DNA from: WLMZ01 sp031410915
Lineage (GTDB): Bacteria; Actinomycetota; Acidimicrobiia; Acidimicrobiales; Ilumatobacteraceae
Length of the DNA: 46,417 nt
NCBI GenBank assembly: GCA_031410915.1
Contig: JANNZY010000022.1
Location: 1 to 46,417 of the forward strand
Direction: 5' to 3'
The translations under genes and the position numbers were made by a program. Positions 33,601 through 40,731 of this stretch are shown piece after piece (positions within the stretch are counted from its first letter, which is position 1; each line of letters starts with the position of its first letter). Under the pieces are notes generated by a model. The model was not told where the DNA came from. It ran no database searches and saw only the letters and a list, made by a program, of their open reading frames with translations.

Positions 33601-34188
33601 ATGCAGTTCCTCGACACCGTGGCCGAGGTCGCCCGCCGCGAGCCGCCGGGGCGCAGCGCGCTGACGGCGGCCACCGCTGCCGGCCTCTACCGGTTGATGG
33701 CCTACAAGGACGAGTACGAAGTCGCCCGGCTGCACATGCTCGCCGGTTTCGATGACGCAGTCGGGCGCACGTTCGGCTCCGGCGCACGCACCGCCTACCT
33801 GCTCCAACCGCCGTCGCTCGATCGTCTCGGCGTGCGCCGCAAGCTCGAGCTCGGCCCCTGGTTCCGCCCGGTGCTGCGCACCCTCGCCACCGGCCGTCGC
33901 CTGCGCGGCACGCGTCTTGATCCCTTCGGTCGCCGCCCCCACCGCCGGCTCGAGCGTGGCCTCGCCGACGAGTACCGCGGCATCGTTCGCGCCGCGCTCG
34001 GGCAGGTGACGCCGGAATCCTACGATGACGTCGTTGCGATCGCCGGTCTGGCCGATCGGGTTCGCGGATTCGACCACGTCAAGGAGCGCAACATCGACGC
34101 CTGGCGCACGGCATCGGCCGATGCGCTCCGAGCGCTGAACACTTCACCCCAACCAGTCGGCGCCCGTGGCGTCTCCACCGAGGAGTAA
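30664..34188 (+). CDS. Indolepyruvate ferredoxin oxidoreductase-family protein (fused IorA-IorB type)
   Basis: A 1174-residue fusion of the 2-oxoacid:ferredoxin oxidoreductase class, which converts aryl- or branched-chain 2-oxoacids plus CoA to acyl-CoA, CO2 and reduced ferredoxin. Domain order is: pyrimidine-type TPP domain (TLISGYRGSPLGGFDMALE); transketolase-like part; the pyrophosphate-binding domain containing CSGCPHSRSTV and GDGTFLHSGSLAIRQA; an iron-sulfur region with cysteines in EAVCEGCGDCGAKSNC and CNLDDTCTTGHCPAF (about residues 635-690); then the gamma domain LMTGVGGTGVVTVNQTLG with GLDQTGLAQKGGSVVSHLRI. Start GTG at 30664 leaves 112 bases to the divergent AsnC gene. It is followed after 3 bases by an SDR and then an amino-acid dehydrogenase that could supply the 2-oxoacid. 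Confidence 0.9.
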   Translation: MTHGAVRTLPPDGFSLDDKYLASSGSVVMSGIQALVRLPIDQRRRDVAAGLNTATLISGYRGSPLGGFDMALERAGVLLTEHHVRFMPGVNEDLAATAVLGSQLANTFPGPRYDGVLGMWYGKGPGVDRSGDAFRHANTAGVGRHGGVLAVAGDDPGAKSSTVASASEFALLDAQMPILYPGNVQEVLELGLLGFALSRWCGSWVGLKTVTNVADAFSTVSLSSVDSPVIIPEFEYAGSRWAHTQNANLLAPDSIIQEREMHEGRSEAARRFITANDVNRVVVDGDDAWLGIVAAGKTYYDVVGALETLGIDLDEARRLGVRVLKLGALHPLDSAAVQHFARGLREILVIEEKRAFIELFLREALYGRAGAPLITGKRDETGAWLVPGYGELDTDTIGAVLRARLGQHVPAERLRQSAPPLRARSLIPLTVADSRTPYFCSGCPHSRSTVVPDGSIANGAVGCSTMAMWMDRDTENILHMGAEGVHWVGASMFSDTPHIFQNIGDGTFLHSGSLAIRQAVAAKSNITYKLLYNAAVAMTGGQRHDADMPVTAVAAALVAEGVARVLVVAHDPTSYEPGDLPGSVEVWHRDRVMEAQAVLREIPGVTVMIYDQPCAADLRRKRKRGLAVMPAHRIFINEAVCEGCGDCGAKSNCLSVQPVETPFGRKTQIHQASCNLDDTCTTGHCPAFVKVTPAQHAKRQLAAMPGTDSVPEPIRHVGSSVNVLMTGVGGTGVVTVNQTLGVAARLEGLFSTGLDQTGLAQKGGSVVSHLRIDTSPIEGATLINDGAADVLLAFDLVTAAQDGNLKRTSPARTVVVMNTAVTPTGPQVRSVDAPAPSMDRLERRIAASSRADLGVSLDGDGLSTALFGDHLPSNFVVLGAAYQSGLLPLASASIERAIELNGAGAATNIAAFRVGRLVVHDPAAAGRLTSERAAAVVRRATVTATARRAIDRADLPTEVREMVSLRVADLTAYQSHAYAMQFLDTVAEVARREPPGRSALTAATAAGLYRLMAYKDEYEVARLHMLAGFDDAVGRTFGSGARTAYLLQPPSLDRLGVRRKLELGPWFRPVLRTLATGRRLRGTRLDPFGRRPHRRLERGLADEYRGIVRAALGQVTPESYDDVVAIAGLADRVRGFDHVKERNIDAWRTASADALRALNTSPQPVGARGVSTEE

Positions 34189-34191
34189 CTC

Positions 34192-34962
34192 ATGTCAACG
34201 TTGTTCGATCTCACCGGCAAGGTCGCGATCGTGACCGGATCGGGTCGCGGACTCGGCAAGGCGATTGCCATCGGTGTCGCCGAGCACGGCGCGACGGTCG
34301 TGACGTGCTCGCGCACCCTGGCCGAAGCGGAGTCGACGGCGAAGGCAATCACCGACACCGGCGGATCGGCGATGGCGCTGCGCTTGGACACCGGCGACCG
34401 GGCGAACTGCCAGCAACTCGTCGACGACACCGTCGCGGCCTACGGCCGGGTCGACGTCCTCGTCAACAATGCGGGCATCGACATCATCGAGCCCGCCGAG
34501 GACGTGGCCGAGGACGCGTGGGACACGATCCTGAACGTCAACCTCAAGGGCTACTTCAACTGCTCGCAGTTCGCAGCCCGCCAGATGTTGCAGCAGCCGA
34601 CGGGCGGATCGATCATCAACAACTCGTCCATCGCGGGCGATGTCGGCATCGCCGGGCTCACGGCGTACGCCGCGGCGAAGGGCGGCGTCAACCAGATGAC
34701 GCGCACGATGGCCGTCGAATGGGCCGAACGCGGGATTCGGGTCAACGCCTTCTCGCCCGGCTACTTCGAGAACATCATGAGTGGCGCCACCGAGGAGCAC
34801 TCCCGCCCGGACAAGCGCTCGCAGGTGTTGCAGTTCACGCCGATGCGCAGGCGCGGGCTCCCTGCCGAGCTCGTCGGACCCGTCGTGTTCCTGGCTTCGG
34901 AGGCGTCGAGCTACGTCACCGGCGCGATCTTGCTCGTCGACGGCGGCTACACCGCCTCCTGA
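34192..34962 (+). CDS. Short-chain dehydrogenase/reductase
   Basis: A 256-residue classical SDR. The cofactor motif is TGSGRGLGKA, the structural motif NNAG (VLVNNAGID), and the catalytic Ser-Tyr-Lys are found in NNSSIAGDV and AYAAAKGG. NVNLKGYFNCSQ supplies the active-site Asn region, and the C-terminus PVVFLASEASSYVTGAILLVDGGY is typical. It oxidises or reduces a hydroxyl/keto group with NAD(P). The basic residue in CSRT after the second strand favours NADP. It sits between the ferredoxin oxidoreductase and the leucine-dehydrogenase-type gene, so a 3-hydroxyacyl or similar intermediate is a reasonable but unproven substrate. Confidence 0.9.
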   Translation: MSTLFDLTGKVAIVTGSGRGLGKAIAIGVAEHGATVVTCSRTLAEAESTAKAITDTGGSAMALRLDTGDRANCQQLVDDTVAAYGRVDVLVNNAGIDIIEPAEDVAEDAWDTILNVNLKGYFNCSQFAARQMLQQPTGGSIINNSSIAGDVGIAGLTAYAAAKGGVNQMTRTMAVEWAERGIRVNAFSPGYFENIMSGATEEHSRPDKRSQVLQFTPMRRRGLPAELVGPVVFLASEASSYVTGAILLVDGGYTAS

Positions 34963-34975
34963 AAGGACCTCAACC

Positions 34976-36073
34976 ATGGATGCCAGAATCCTCGACTACA
35001 TGCAGCAGCACCGATTCAAGAAGCTGGTCATCTGCAACGACACCGACAGCGGCCTGCGCGCCGTCATCGCGATCCACTCCACAGCGCTCGGGCCGGCCAC
35101 CGGCGGCCTGCGGATGTGGACCTACGCCAACGAGCAGGACGCGATCTTCGACGCGCTCCGCCTCGCTCGCGGCATGACCTACAAGTACGCCGCCGCCGGC
35201 GTAAACCTGGGCGGCGGCAAGGCCGTCATCATCGGTGACCCGAAGAAGGACAAGAGCGAAGCACTGATGCGGGCGATGGGTCGTTTCATCGACCAACAGG
35301 GCGGCGAGTACATCACCGGCGAAGACGTCGGCACCACGCTCGACGACATGCAGACCCTCTACAGCGAGACCGATCACGTCGTCACCCTTCCCGCCCACGC
35401 GGGCGGTGCCGGCGACATCTCGCCCGCGACCGCGCTCAGTTCGGTCCTGGCCACCAAGGCGTGTGCGCTTCGGGTGTGGGGCGACGACAGCCTGAAGGGT
35501 CGCACCGTTGCCCTGCAGGGCCTCGGCGTGTGCGGCTGGAAGGCGCTGAAGCTGATCCTCGACGAGGGAGCCCACGTGACGGTGACCGATGTCGATGCCG
35601 ACAAGGTCGCGGCCGCGGTCGCCGAGTTCGGCGTGGACTCGTGCTCGCCGGCGGAGATCTACGACGTGCAGGCCGACATCTTCGCCCCGTACGCGCTCGG
35701 CGCGATCGTGAACGACGACACCGTCGGTCGCTTCACCGGCAAGATCGTCGCCGGGTCGGCCAACAACATCCTCAGCGAGGACCGCCACGGCGACGAGCTG
35801 CAGGCCCGCGGCATCACCTACGCGGTCGACTACATCGCCAACTCGGGCGGCACGATCTTCGACACCGACCGGTTCCGCAAGGGTGGCTTCCAACCCGAGC
35901 GGGCCTGGGCGAACGTGCGCCATGTCTACGACCGCATGCTCGAGGTCTTCGCCATTGCCGATCGCGAGGGCATCCCGTACTACAAGGCCGCCGACCGGAT
36001 CGCGGAAGCCCGCATCGAGGCGCAGAACAAGGTTCGTCTCCTCGACACCAACACGTCCACCGTTCATCGCTGA
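34976..36073 (+). CDS. Leucine dehydrogenase-type amino-acid dehydrogenase (Glu/Leu/Phe/Val family)
   Basis: A 365-residue NAD-dependent amino-acid dehydrogenase giving 2-oxoacid and ammonia. The catalytic region matches leucine/phenylalanine/valine dehydrogenases: GPATGGLRMW, ARGMTYKYAAAGVNLGGGKAVIIGDP (lysines at about residues 70 and 82), then GRFIDQQGGEYITGEDVGTT. The Rossmann domain reads ALQGLGVCGWKALKLILDEG with an acidic TDVD, as in NAD enzymes. ATG at 34976 is preceded by GAAAGGA (34961-34967). Side-chain specificity cannot be fixed from sequence alone; leucine/valine is suggested by overall length and motifs. It follows the 2-oxoacid:ferredoxin oxidoreductase and SDR and precedes a cobalamin protein. 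Confidence 0.9.
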   Translation: MDARILDYMQQHRFKKLVICNDTDSGLRAVIAIHSTALGPATGGLRMWTYANEQDAIFDALRLARGMTYKYAAAGVNLGGGKAVIIGDPKKDKSEALMRAMGRFIDQQGGEYITGEDVGTTLDDMQTLYSETDHVVTLPAHAGGAGDISPATALSSVLATKACALRVWGDDSLKGRTVALQGLGVCGWKALKLILDEGAHVTVTDVDADKVAAAVAEFGVDSCSPAEIYDVQADIFAPYALGAIVNDDTVGRFTGKIVAGSANNILSEDRHGDELQARGITYAVDYIANSGGTIFDTDRFRKGGFQPERAWANVRHVYDRMLEVFAIADREGIPYYKAADRIAEARIEAQNKVRLLDTNTSTVHR

Positions 36074-36086
36074 ACGGCCGAAGACG

Positions 36087-37772
36087 ATGAAGCCAACCGC
36101 GCAACTCATCGCCGAGGGACGGGCGGCCGCGCCGGCGCGGCTCGTCCGTTCTGCCTTCGTGCAATCGGTGGATGCCTCGTCGGAGGTCGAGCACAAGATC
36201 CGCTGCCGCGACTCCGGCGTCGTGATGTACCACATGCACGTGGGGCTCTCGACGTGGGAGGCGACCGAGGATGCGCTGCGCACCGTGCACGCCCGGCTCG
36301 CGGCAAAGGGCCATAGTGTCGACCGTTACGGTCTGGCCTTCGATCGCGCGATGGGTGTGCTCGAAGCCGACCGTCCGTTCACCGTGAAAGAGACCGGTCC
36401 GAGGATCGAGCCCGACCAGTGGACCCGATTGACGATGGCCGTGCCGATCCAACCGCACACCGGCGACTACATGATCGGCATGCCCGCCGGCTTCCAGAAC
36501 GCAACTCGGGCGCTCGCCGCCGGAGTCTCGACGATCGGCAACGTCGGGCAATACACCGCCTACGAACCACTCGGTGGCTCCGACGAGATCCTCGTCACCG
36601 AGGAGACCGTTCGTGCGCTCGCCGCGCTCGGTGCCGCACGCCCGCTCGGCGCACTCGCCCATTCCAATCTGGAGGACGGGTCGGGCACGCAGGCCCGGCA
36701 CTTCGGCTCCTACGTCGGGTGGGCTGCGCTCGAGTTGTACGTGGTGGAACAGCTGTTGGGGGCGCGGTTGACCCACTGCTTCGGCAACACCATCCAGAAT
36801 CCCGAGCACCGAGCAATCGTCCACTTCGCGCTCGACGACATCCGCGGCCGCGACTCAGTCGGCTCGATGATCTACGGCAACACGGTCGACCACCGTGCCG
36901 GTGACCACACCCGCAACATGGCCGCGACGACCGCGCAGATCATGTGCGACATCGCGCTCCAGCTGCGCCGTCCCACCGGCCACGCTGTCAACCCGGTCCC
37001 GTACACCGAGGCAGAACGGATCCCGAGCGCGGAGGAGATCGTCGAGGTGCACTTGCTCGCCCGCGAGTTGGAGCGCGAGGTCCGCAAGGCACCGAACATC
37101 TACGACTGGGAACGGCTGGAGCGCACGGGTGCCGATGTCGCCGCGCATGCGCTCGAATGGCGCGAACGCGCGTTGGCCGTGTTCACAAGCGACGGCATCG
37201 ACACCCGCGATGCCGCGCAGGTGCTGTTGGCGATGCGCCGAACCACGATGCCCGACCTGGAGGCACGCATCGACTTCGACGCTGCCTATCACATCGCGCA
37301 ACTCGAACCGTGGAAGTCGTCGAACCTGCGTCAGCTCTCCGATCGCCTCGTCGCCGGCCGACGTGGTGATGCGCCGACGCTCGGCGGTCTGCGAGTCGTC
37401 CTGGCCGTGCTCGAGGTGCACGACCTGGTGCGTGACGCCCTCGCCAGCGCGCTGCCCCGGCTCGGCGTCGAGGTCGTGCTGCTCAGCTCGGGCACGTCGA
37501 TCGACGGCGTCGTGCAGGCTGCGAGCGACGAGGATGCTGACGCCATCGTGCTCGGCACCTACAACGGAAACGCCCTCGCCCTCGGCGAACGGCTCACGCT
37601 GGCCGCGCGCAACGCGGGCTGGGACGGCCAGATCTTCATGGGCGGCATCCTCAACCAGGACACCGGCGAGGAGCTGCCGATCGATGCCCGCCCCGGCCTC
37701 GCCGAGCTCGGTGTCCGCTGTGTCGAGCGGGTCGAGGACCTCTCCGCCATGCTCGTCGGCCCGCGCGGGTGA
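36087..37772 (+). CDS. Cobalamin-binding mutase-like protein, uncharacterised
   Basis: A 561-residue protein with two parts. Residues 1-about 420 resemble the barrel subunit of glutamate-mutase-type enzymes only distantly (MPAGFQNATRALAAGVSTIG, ending VNPVPYTEAERIPSAEEIVE). From about residue 433 there is a B12-binding Rossmann domain: VVLAVLEVHDLVRDALASAL, then VEVVLLSSGTS, DADAIVLGTYNG and QIFMGGILNQD. The lower-ligand motif DxHxxG appears as EVHDLV, keeping the histidine but with Asp to Glu and Gly to Val. It lacks motifs of CoA mutases, so it is not a methylmalonyl-CoA mutase. The ATG at 36087 follows the leucine-dehydrogenase gene by 13 bases, and the stop overlaps the MaoC region. It could be an aminomutase or carbon-skeleton mutase for an amino or 2-oxo acid. 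The reaction is unknown. Confidence 0.7.
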   Translation: MKPTAQLIAEGRAAAPARLVRSAFVQSVDASSEVEHKIRCRDSGVVMYHMHVGLSTWEATEDALRTVHARLAAKGHSVDRYGLAFDRAMGVLEADRPFTVKETGPRIEPDQWTRLTMAVPIQPHTGDYMIGMPAGFQNATRALAAGVSTIGNVGQYTAYEPLGGSDEILVTEETVRALAALGAARPLGALAHSNLEDGSGTQARHFGSYVGWAALELYVVEQLLGARLTHCFGNTIQNPEHRAIVHFALDDIRGRDSVGSMIYGNTVDHRAGDHTRNMAATTAQIMCDIALQLRRPTGHAVNPVPYTEAERIPSAEEIVEVHLLARELEREVRKAPNIYDWERLERTGADVAAHALEWRERALAVFTSDGIDTRDAAQVLLAMRRTTMPDLEARIDFDAAYHIAQLEPWKSSNLRQLSDRLVAGRRGDAPTLGGLRVVLAVLEVHDLVRDALASALPRLGVEVVLLSSGTSIDGVVQAASDEDADAIVLGTYNGNALALGERLTLAARNAGWDGQIFMGGILNQDTGEELPIDARPGLAELGVRCVERVEDLSAMLVGPRG

Positions 37773-37792
37773 TGCTCGTTATCGTGGGCGCG

Positions 37793-38359
37793 ATGGCGGT
37801 CGACGAACTCGAGCGACGGCTGGCGGCGCTGGTCGGCCAGCCGATGAGCAGCAACGGGGTGACGACCGGTCCGGATCCGGTCAACCAGCCGATGATCCGG
37901 CACTGGGCCGCGGCGTTCGAGGATGCCAACCCGGTCTACGTCGATCCGGTCGTCGCCGCGTCGTCACGCTTCGGCGGTGTGGTCGCGCCACCGCTGATGC
38001 TGCAGACCTGGACGATGCCGACGCCGACGATCACCGGCCTCGCCGAACGTGGCGGGTCGCCCGCCGCAGGCAGCCGCGCAGCGGTCCTCGAACTACTCGA
38101 CGAGGCCGGATTCACCGCAACGCTCGCGTCGAACTCCGAGTTCGACATCGTCCGCTACCTGCGCGTCGGCGAGATCGTGCAGTCGGCGACCACACTCGAG
38201 ACGGTCTCGGAGCCGAAGTCGACGAGACTCGGCGAGGGCCGCTTCGTCACGTGGCTGACGACGTATACCGTCGACGGCGAGGTCGTCGGCAGGCAACGAT
38301 TCCGCATCCTCAAGTTCCGCCCACCGGTGGCGGCGTCGGCACCGTCGGCACCGGCGTGA
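37793..38359 (+). CDS. MaoC-type dehydratase, FAS1-like N-terminal domain
   Basis: A 188-residue hot-dog protein of the FAS1-like dehydratase group (GPDPVNQPMIRHWAAAFEDANPVYVD, then GVVAPPLMLQTW). In actinobacteria these pair with a second MaoC subunit to hydrate or dehydrate enoyl-CoA intermediates. This one is the partner that lacks the catalytic His/Asp motif in many complexes. ATG 37793 starts a normal family N-terminus (AVDELERRLAALVGQ), but the in-frame ATG at 37772 overlaps the upstream stop (TGATG) and is equally possible. The 3' end overlaps the second MaoC gene at a GTGA junction, supporting a heteromeric complex. Confidence 0.82.
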   Translation: MAVDELERRLAALVGQPMSSNGVTTGPDPVNQPMIRHWAAAFEDANPVYVDPVVAASSRFGGVVAPPLMLQTWTMPTPTITGLAERGGSPAAGSRAAVLELLDEAGFTATLASNSEFDIVRYLRVGEIVQSATTLETVSEPKSTRLGEGRFVTWLTTYTVDGEVVGRQRFRILKFRPPVAASAPSAPA

Positions 38360-38802
38360 GCACGGACATCAACTGGCGCGCGCTCCGCGTCGGCGATGCG
38401 GTGACCACGATGGTGGTCGACGTCACGCCGAGCCGCGTCGTCGCCGGCGCGATCGCGACGCGCGACTTCATGCCCGTGCATCACGATCGCGACTACGCGA
38501 ACCAGCAGGGTGCGCCGGACATCTTCATGAACATCCTGTCCGACACCGCCTACTGCAGCCGGTTCCTGACCGACTGGGCCGGCTCGAACACGATGGTCCG
38601 CAACCTCGCGATCCGGCTCGGCGTGCCCGTGTTCCCCGGCCACACGCTCACGTACACCGGCGAGGTCACCGGCATCGATGTCACGACCGACGACGTCGTC
38701 GTCAGCGTCGCGCTGCGAGCGATCAGCGAACTCGGCGAGCACATCAGCGGCACCGCAGTCGTGAGCCTGATCGATCCGTTCCGAGGAGGACCGCACCCAT
38801 GA
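38356..38802 (+). CDS. MaoC-type hydratase, catalytic subunit
   Basis: A 148-residue hot-dog protein. The substrate and catalytic loop reads ATRDFMPVHHDRDYANQQG, corresponding to the Asp/His hydratase dyad region of MaoC enzymes, and GHTLTYTGEVTGID is the later sheet. Together with the FAS1-like subunit in front it should form an (R)-type enoyl-CoA hydratase/dehydratase. The GTG start overlaps the upstream stop (GTGA), and the stop overlaps the P450 ATG (ATGA). The order of two coupled MaoC genes between a mutase-like protein and a P450 resembles steroid or branched-acid degradation modules. The actual substrate cannot be named. Confidence 0.85.
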   Translation: MSTDINWRALRVGDAVTTMVVDVTPSRVVAGAIATRDFMPVHHDRDYANQQGAPDIFMNILSDTAYCSRFLTDWAGSNTMVRNLAIRLGVPVFPGHTLTYTGEVTGIDVTTDDVVVSVALRAISELGEHISGTAVVSLIDPFRGGPHP

Positions 38803-40172
38803 CGGCACATCCCAAGCACGTGAACCACGAACTGAGTCCGATGGCGTGCCCAGTCCGGCTCGAGGACGTCGATCTGTTCGGCGAAGGCGCCCAAGAGCAT
38901 TGGTACGAGGCGTACGAGATCCTGCATCGCGACCAGCCCGTGGTGCGCATCGCCGGCGGCGGCCTCAGCGCCGCGTCCGATGCCTTCGTGTTGACCAAGT
39001 ACGAAGACGTCCTGCGCGTGGTGAAGGATCCCGCCCGGTTCCGGCCGGTGACGACGATGCGCATCGGCCAGATGCGCGACCGCGGCCTCACCCCGGAGGA
39101 GGCCTATGCCAGCACGCGCAACCTCATGCAAGCATCGATGGTGTCGTTGCGACCGACGCAGGATCTGTACTTTCAACATCGACGCGAGCTGACCGACCCG
39201 TGGGTCGGCGTCGGCGCGCTTCGCCACCGCGACATGATCACGCGGATCGCCAACGAGCTGCTCGACGACTGGATCGACGACGGCCAAGTGGAGTTCATCA
39301 GTCGTTTCGCCCGCCCGCTACCCCAGCAGGTGATGGTGAGCATCCTCGGCTTTCCCCGGCAGGACATTGCACGGCTGGCGGAATGGGGCGACGCAGCGGT
39401 GACGCCGTTCGTCCACGGCACAGGTCTGCGCCACGAGCTGACACCCGACCAGGCCGACGACATGAACCGCCGCCTCGAAGGCTTCCAGGACTACATCTAC
39501 GACCACGTCGCGGCGAAGCGGGCGAACCCGCAGGACGACATGATCAGCTTCCTCTGCGACGTCAACTACGAGGCGCTCGACAGGAAGCTCACCGACCTGG
39601 AGATCGCCGGGATCGTCCACGCGATGATGCTCGGTGGGCTGGAGACGACGCAGTACGCGCTCGAGGAGCAAGCGCAGTTGTTGTGTGAGCGTCCTGGCAC
39701 GTTCGAGGTCCTGCGCACCGACCGCTCGAAGCTGCGCGCGTTCGTCGAGGAGGCACTCCGTCTACGCGCTCCCACCCACGGCCTGTCGACACGTCTCACC
39801 ACCGTCGACGAGGTCTTCCAAGGCGTCCACGTGCCGCCGGGGTCGCTGCTGCACATGCGCTTCGCAGCAGCCAACGTCGACGAGGACGAGTTCGCGTGTC
39901 CCTTCGATCTCGATCTCGACCGCGACGGGATTGGCCGTCACCTGACCTTTTCGACCGGACCGCGGGTTTGCCCCGGAGCCACGCTGTCACGGCTCGAGCA
40001 ACAGGTCGCGTGGGGCGTGCTGCTCGACCGTCTGGAGTCGATCGCGTACGGCGACGGCAACGACTGGATGCACCAGCCCGGCATCATGCTCGGCACCCTC
40101 AAGCTGAACCTTCGCGTGCGTCGCGCCGCCAACCCGCTCGCCCTGGCCACCGGCCGCGGCGACGTACGCTAG
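38799..40172 (+). CDS. Cytochrome P450
   Basis: A 457-residue bacterial P450. Recognised elements are the I-helix oxygen-binding stretch MLGGLETTQYALEE, the K-helix ExxR in EEALRLRAP, and the heme loop LTFSTGPRVCPGATLSRLEQQ, whose cysteine at about residue 390 ligates iron (FxxGxxxCxG). The I-helix has Glu-Thr in place of the more common Asp-Thr. The reaction would be oxygen-dependent hydroxylation with electrons from a ferredoxin. The upstream oxidoreductase reduces ferredoxin, but no dedicated P450 ferredoxin or reductase gene is visible. ATG at 38799 overlaps the MaoC stop. It belongs to the operon and may open or functionalise an alkyl chain. Confidence 0.9.
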   Translation: MTAHPKHVNHELSPMACPVRLEDVDLFGEGAQEHWYEAYEILHRDQPVVRIAGGGLSAASDAFVLTKYEDVLRVVKDPARFRPVTTMRIGQMRDRGLTPEEAYASTRNLMQASMVSLRPTQDLYFQHRRELTDPWVGVGALRHRDMITRIANELLDDWIDDGQVEFISRFARPLPQQVMVSILGFPRQDIARLAEWGDAAVTPFVHGTGLRHELTPDQADDMNRRLEGFQDYIYDHVAAKRANPQDDMISFLCDVNYEALDRKLTDLEIAGIVHAMMLGGLETTQYALEEQAQLLCERPGTFEVLRTDRSKLRAFVEEALRLRAPTHGLSTRLTTVDEVFQGVHVPPGSLLHMRFAAANVDEDEFACPFDLDLDRDGIGRHLTFSTGPRVCPGATLSRLEQQVAWGVLLDRLESIAYGDGNDWMHQPGIMLGTLKLNLRVRRAANPLALATGRGDVR

Positions 40173-40181
40173 ATCAAACCC

Positions 40182-40697
40182 ATGCACGAACGGCCAGAAG
40201 ACTTCACCGAACTCCAACGCGTGATCGACGCCAGCTTTGCGGCGGCCGGACCGCACCTGCGCGGCATCGCCACCCCGGAACACCGCCTCGATGCCGAGCA
40301 ACTCGCCGACCGACTGACAGGGATGCGGCTGCTGGTGTTGGCGACATCGACGCGTGACGGTCGCCCGATCAACGGCCCCGTGGACGGCATCTTCTATCGC
40401 GGCCGGTTCCACTTCGGCTCGTCGCCGGAATCGGTGCGGTATCGGCACCTGCGCGAGCGTCCGGCGGTCAGCGCGACGCATCTTCCTGGAGAGTCGCTGG
40501 CGGTCACCGTGCACGGCGACGCCGAGTTGCTGGACATCCATGCGCCCGAGCACGCCCAGTTCAAACAGACCGTGCTCGACATCTACACGCCCCGTTACGG
40601 CGACCAGTGGGCCAACATGCTCGACAAAGGAGCCTGGTACGCACGCATCAACCCCCGCCGGATGTTCACGTTCTGGATGCCCGACGACGAGGTCTGA
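40182..40697 (+). CDS. Pyridoxamine 5'-phosphate oxidase-like (flavin/F420-binding split barrel) protein
   Basis: A 171-residue split beta-barrel protein. After a short helical N-terminus, the barrel reads GMRLLVLATSTRDGRPINGPVDGIFYRGRFHFGSS, followed by SVRYRHLRERPAVSATHL and SLAVTVHGDAELLDI. This is typical of PNPOx-like proteins that bind FMN, F420 or heme and reduce or detoxify a variety of substrates. True pyridoxamine-phosphate oxidase is not implied. It starts 10 bases after the P450 gene with only a weak Shine-Dalgarno sequence and is the last plus-strand gene before a convergent pair. A role tied to the preceding P450 is possible but unsupported by motifs. Confidence 0.75.
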   Translation: MHERPEDFTELQRVIDASFAAAGPHLRGIATPEHRLDAEQLADRLTGMRLLVLATSTRDGRPINGPVDGIFYRGRFHFGSSPESVRYRHLRERPAVSATHLPGESLAVTVHGDAELLDIHAPEHAQFKQTVLDIYTPRYGDQWANMLDKGAWYARINPRRMFTFWMPDDEV

Positions 40698-40731
40698 CCA
40701 GGTGGCAGGCGCGCGCAACGCTCTCGCTGAG

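Noticed and set aside
36087..37772. Methylmalonyl-CoA mutase assignment for the cobalamin protein
   Set aside because: It lacks CoA-mutase barrel motifs, its barrel region only distantly resembles glutamate mutase, and its neighbours are amino-acid enzymes.
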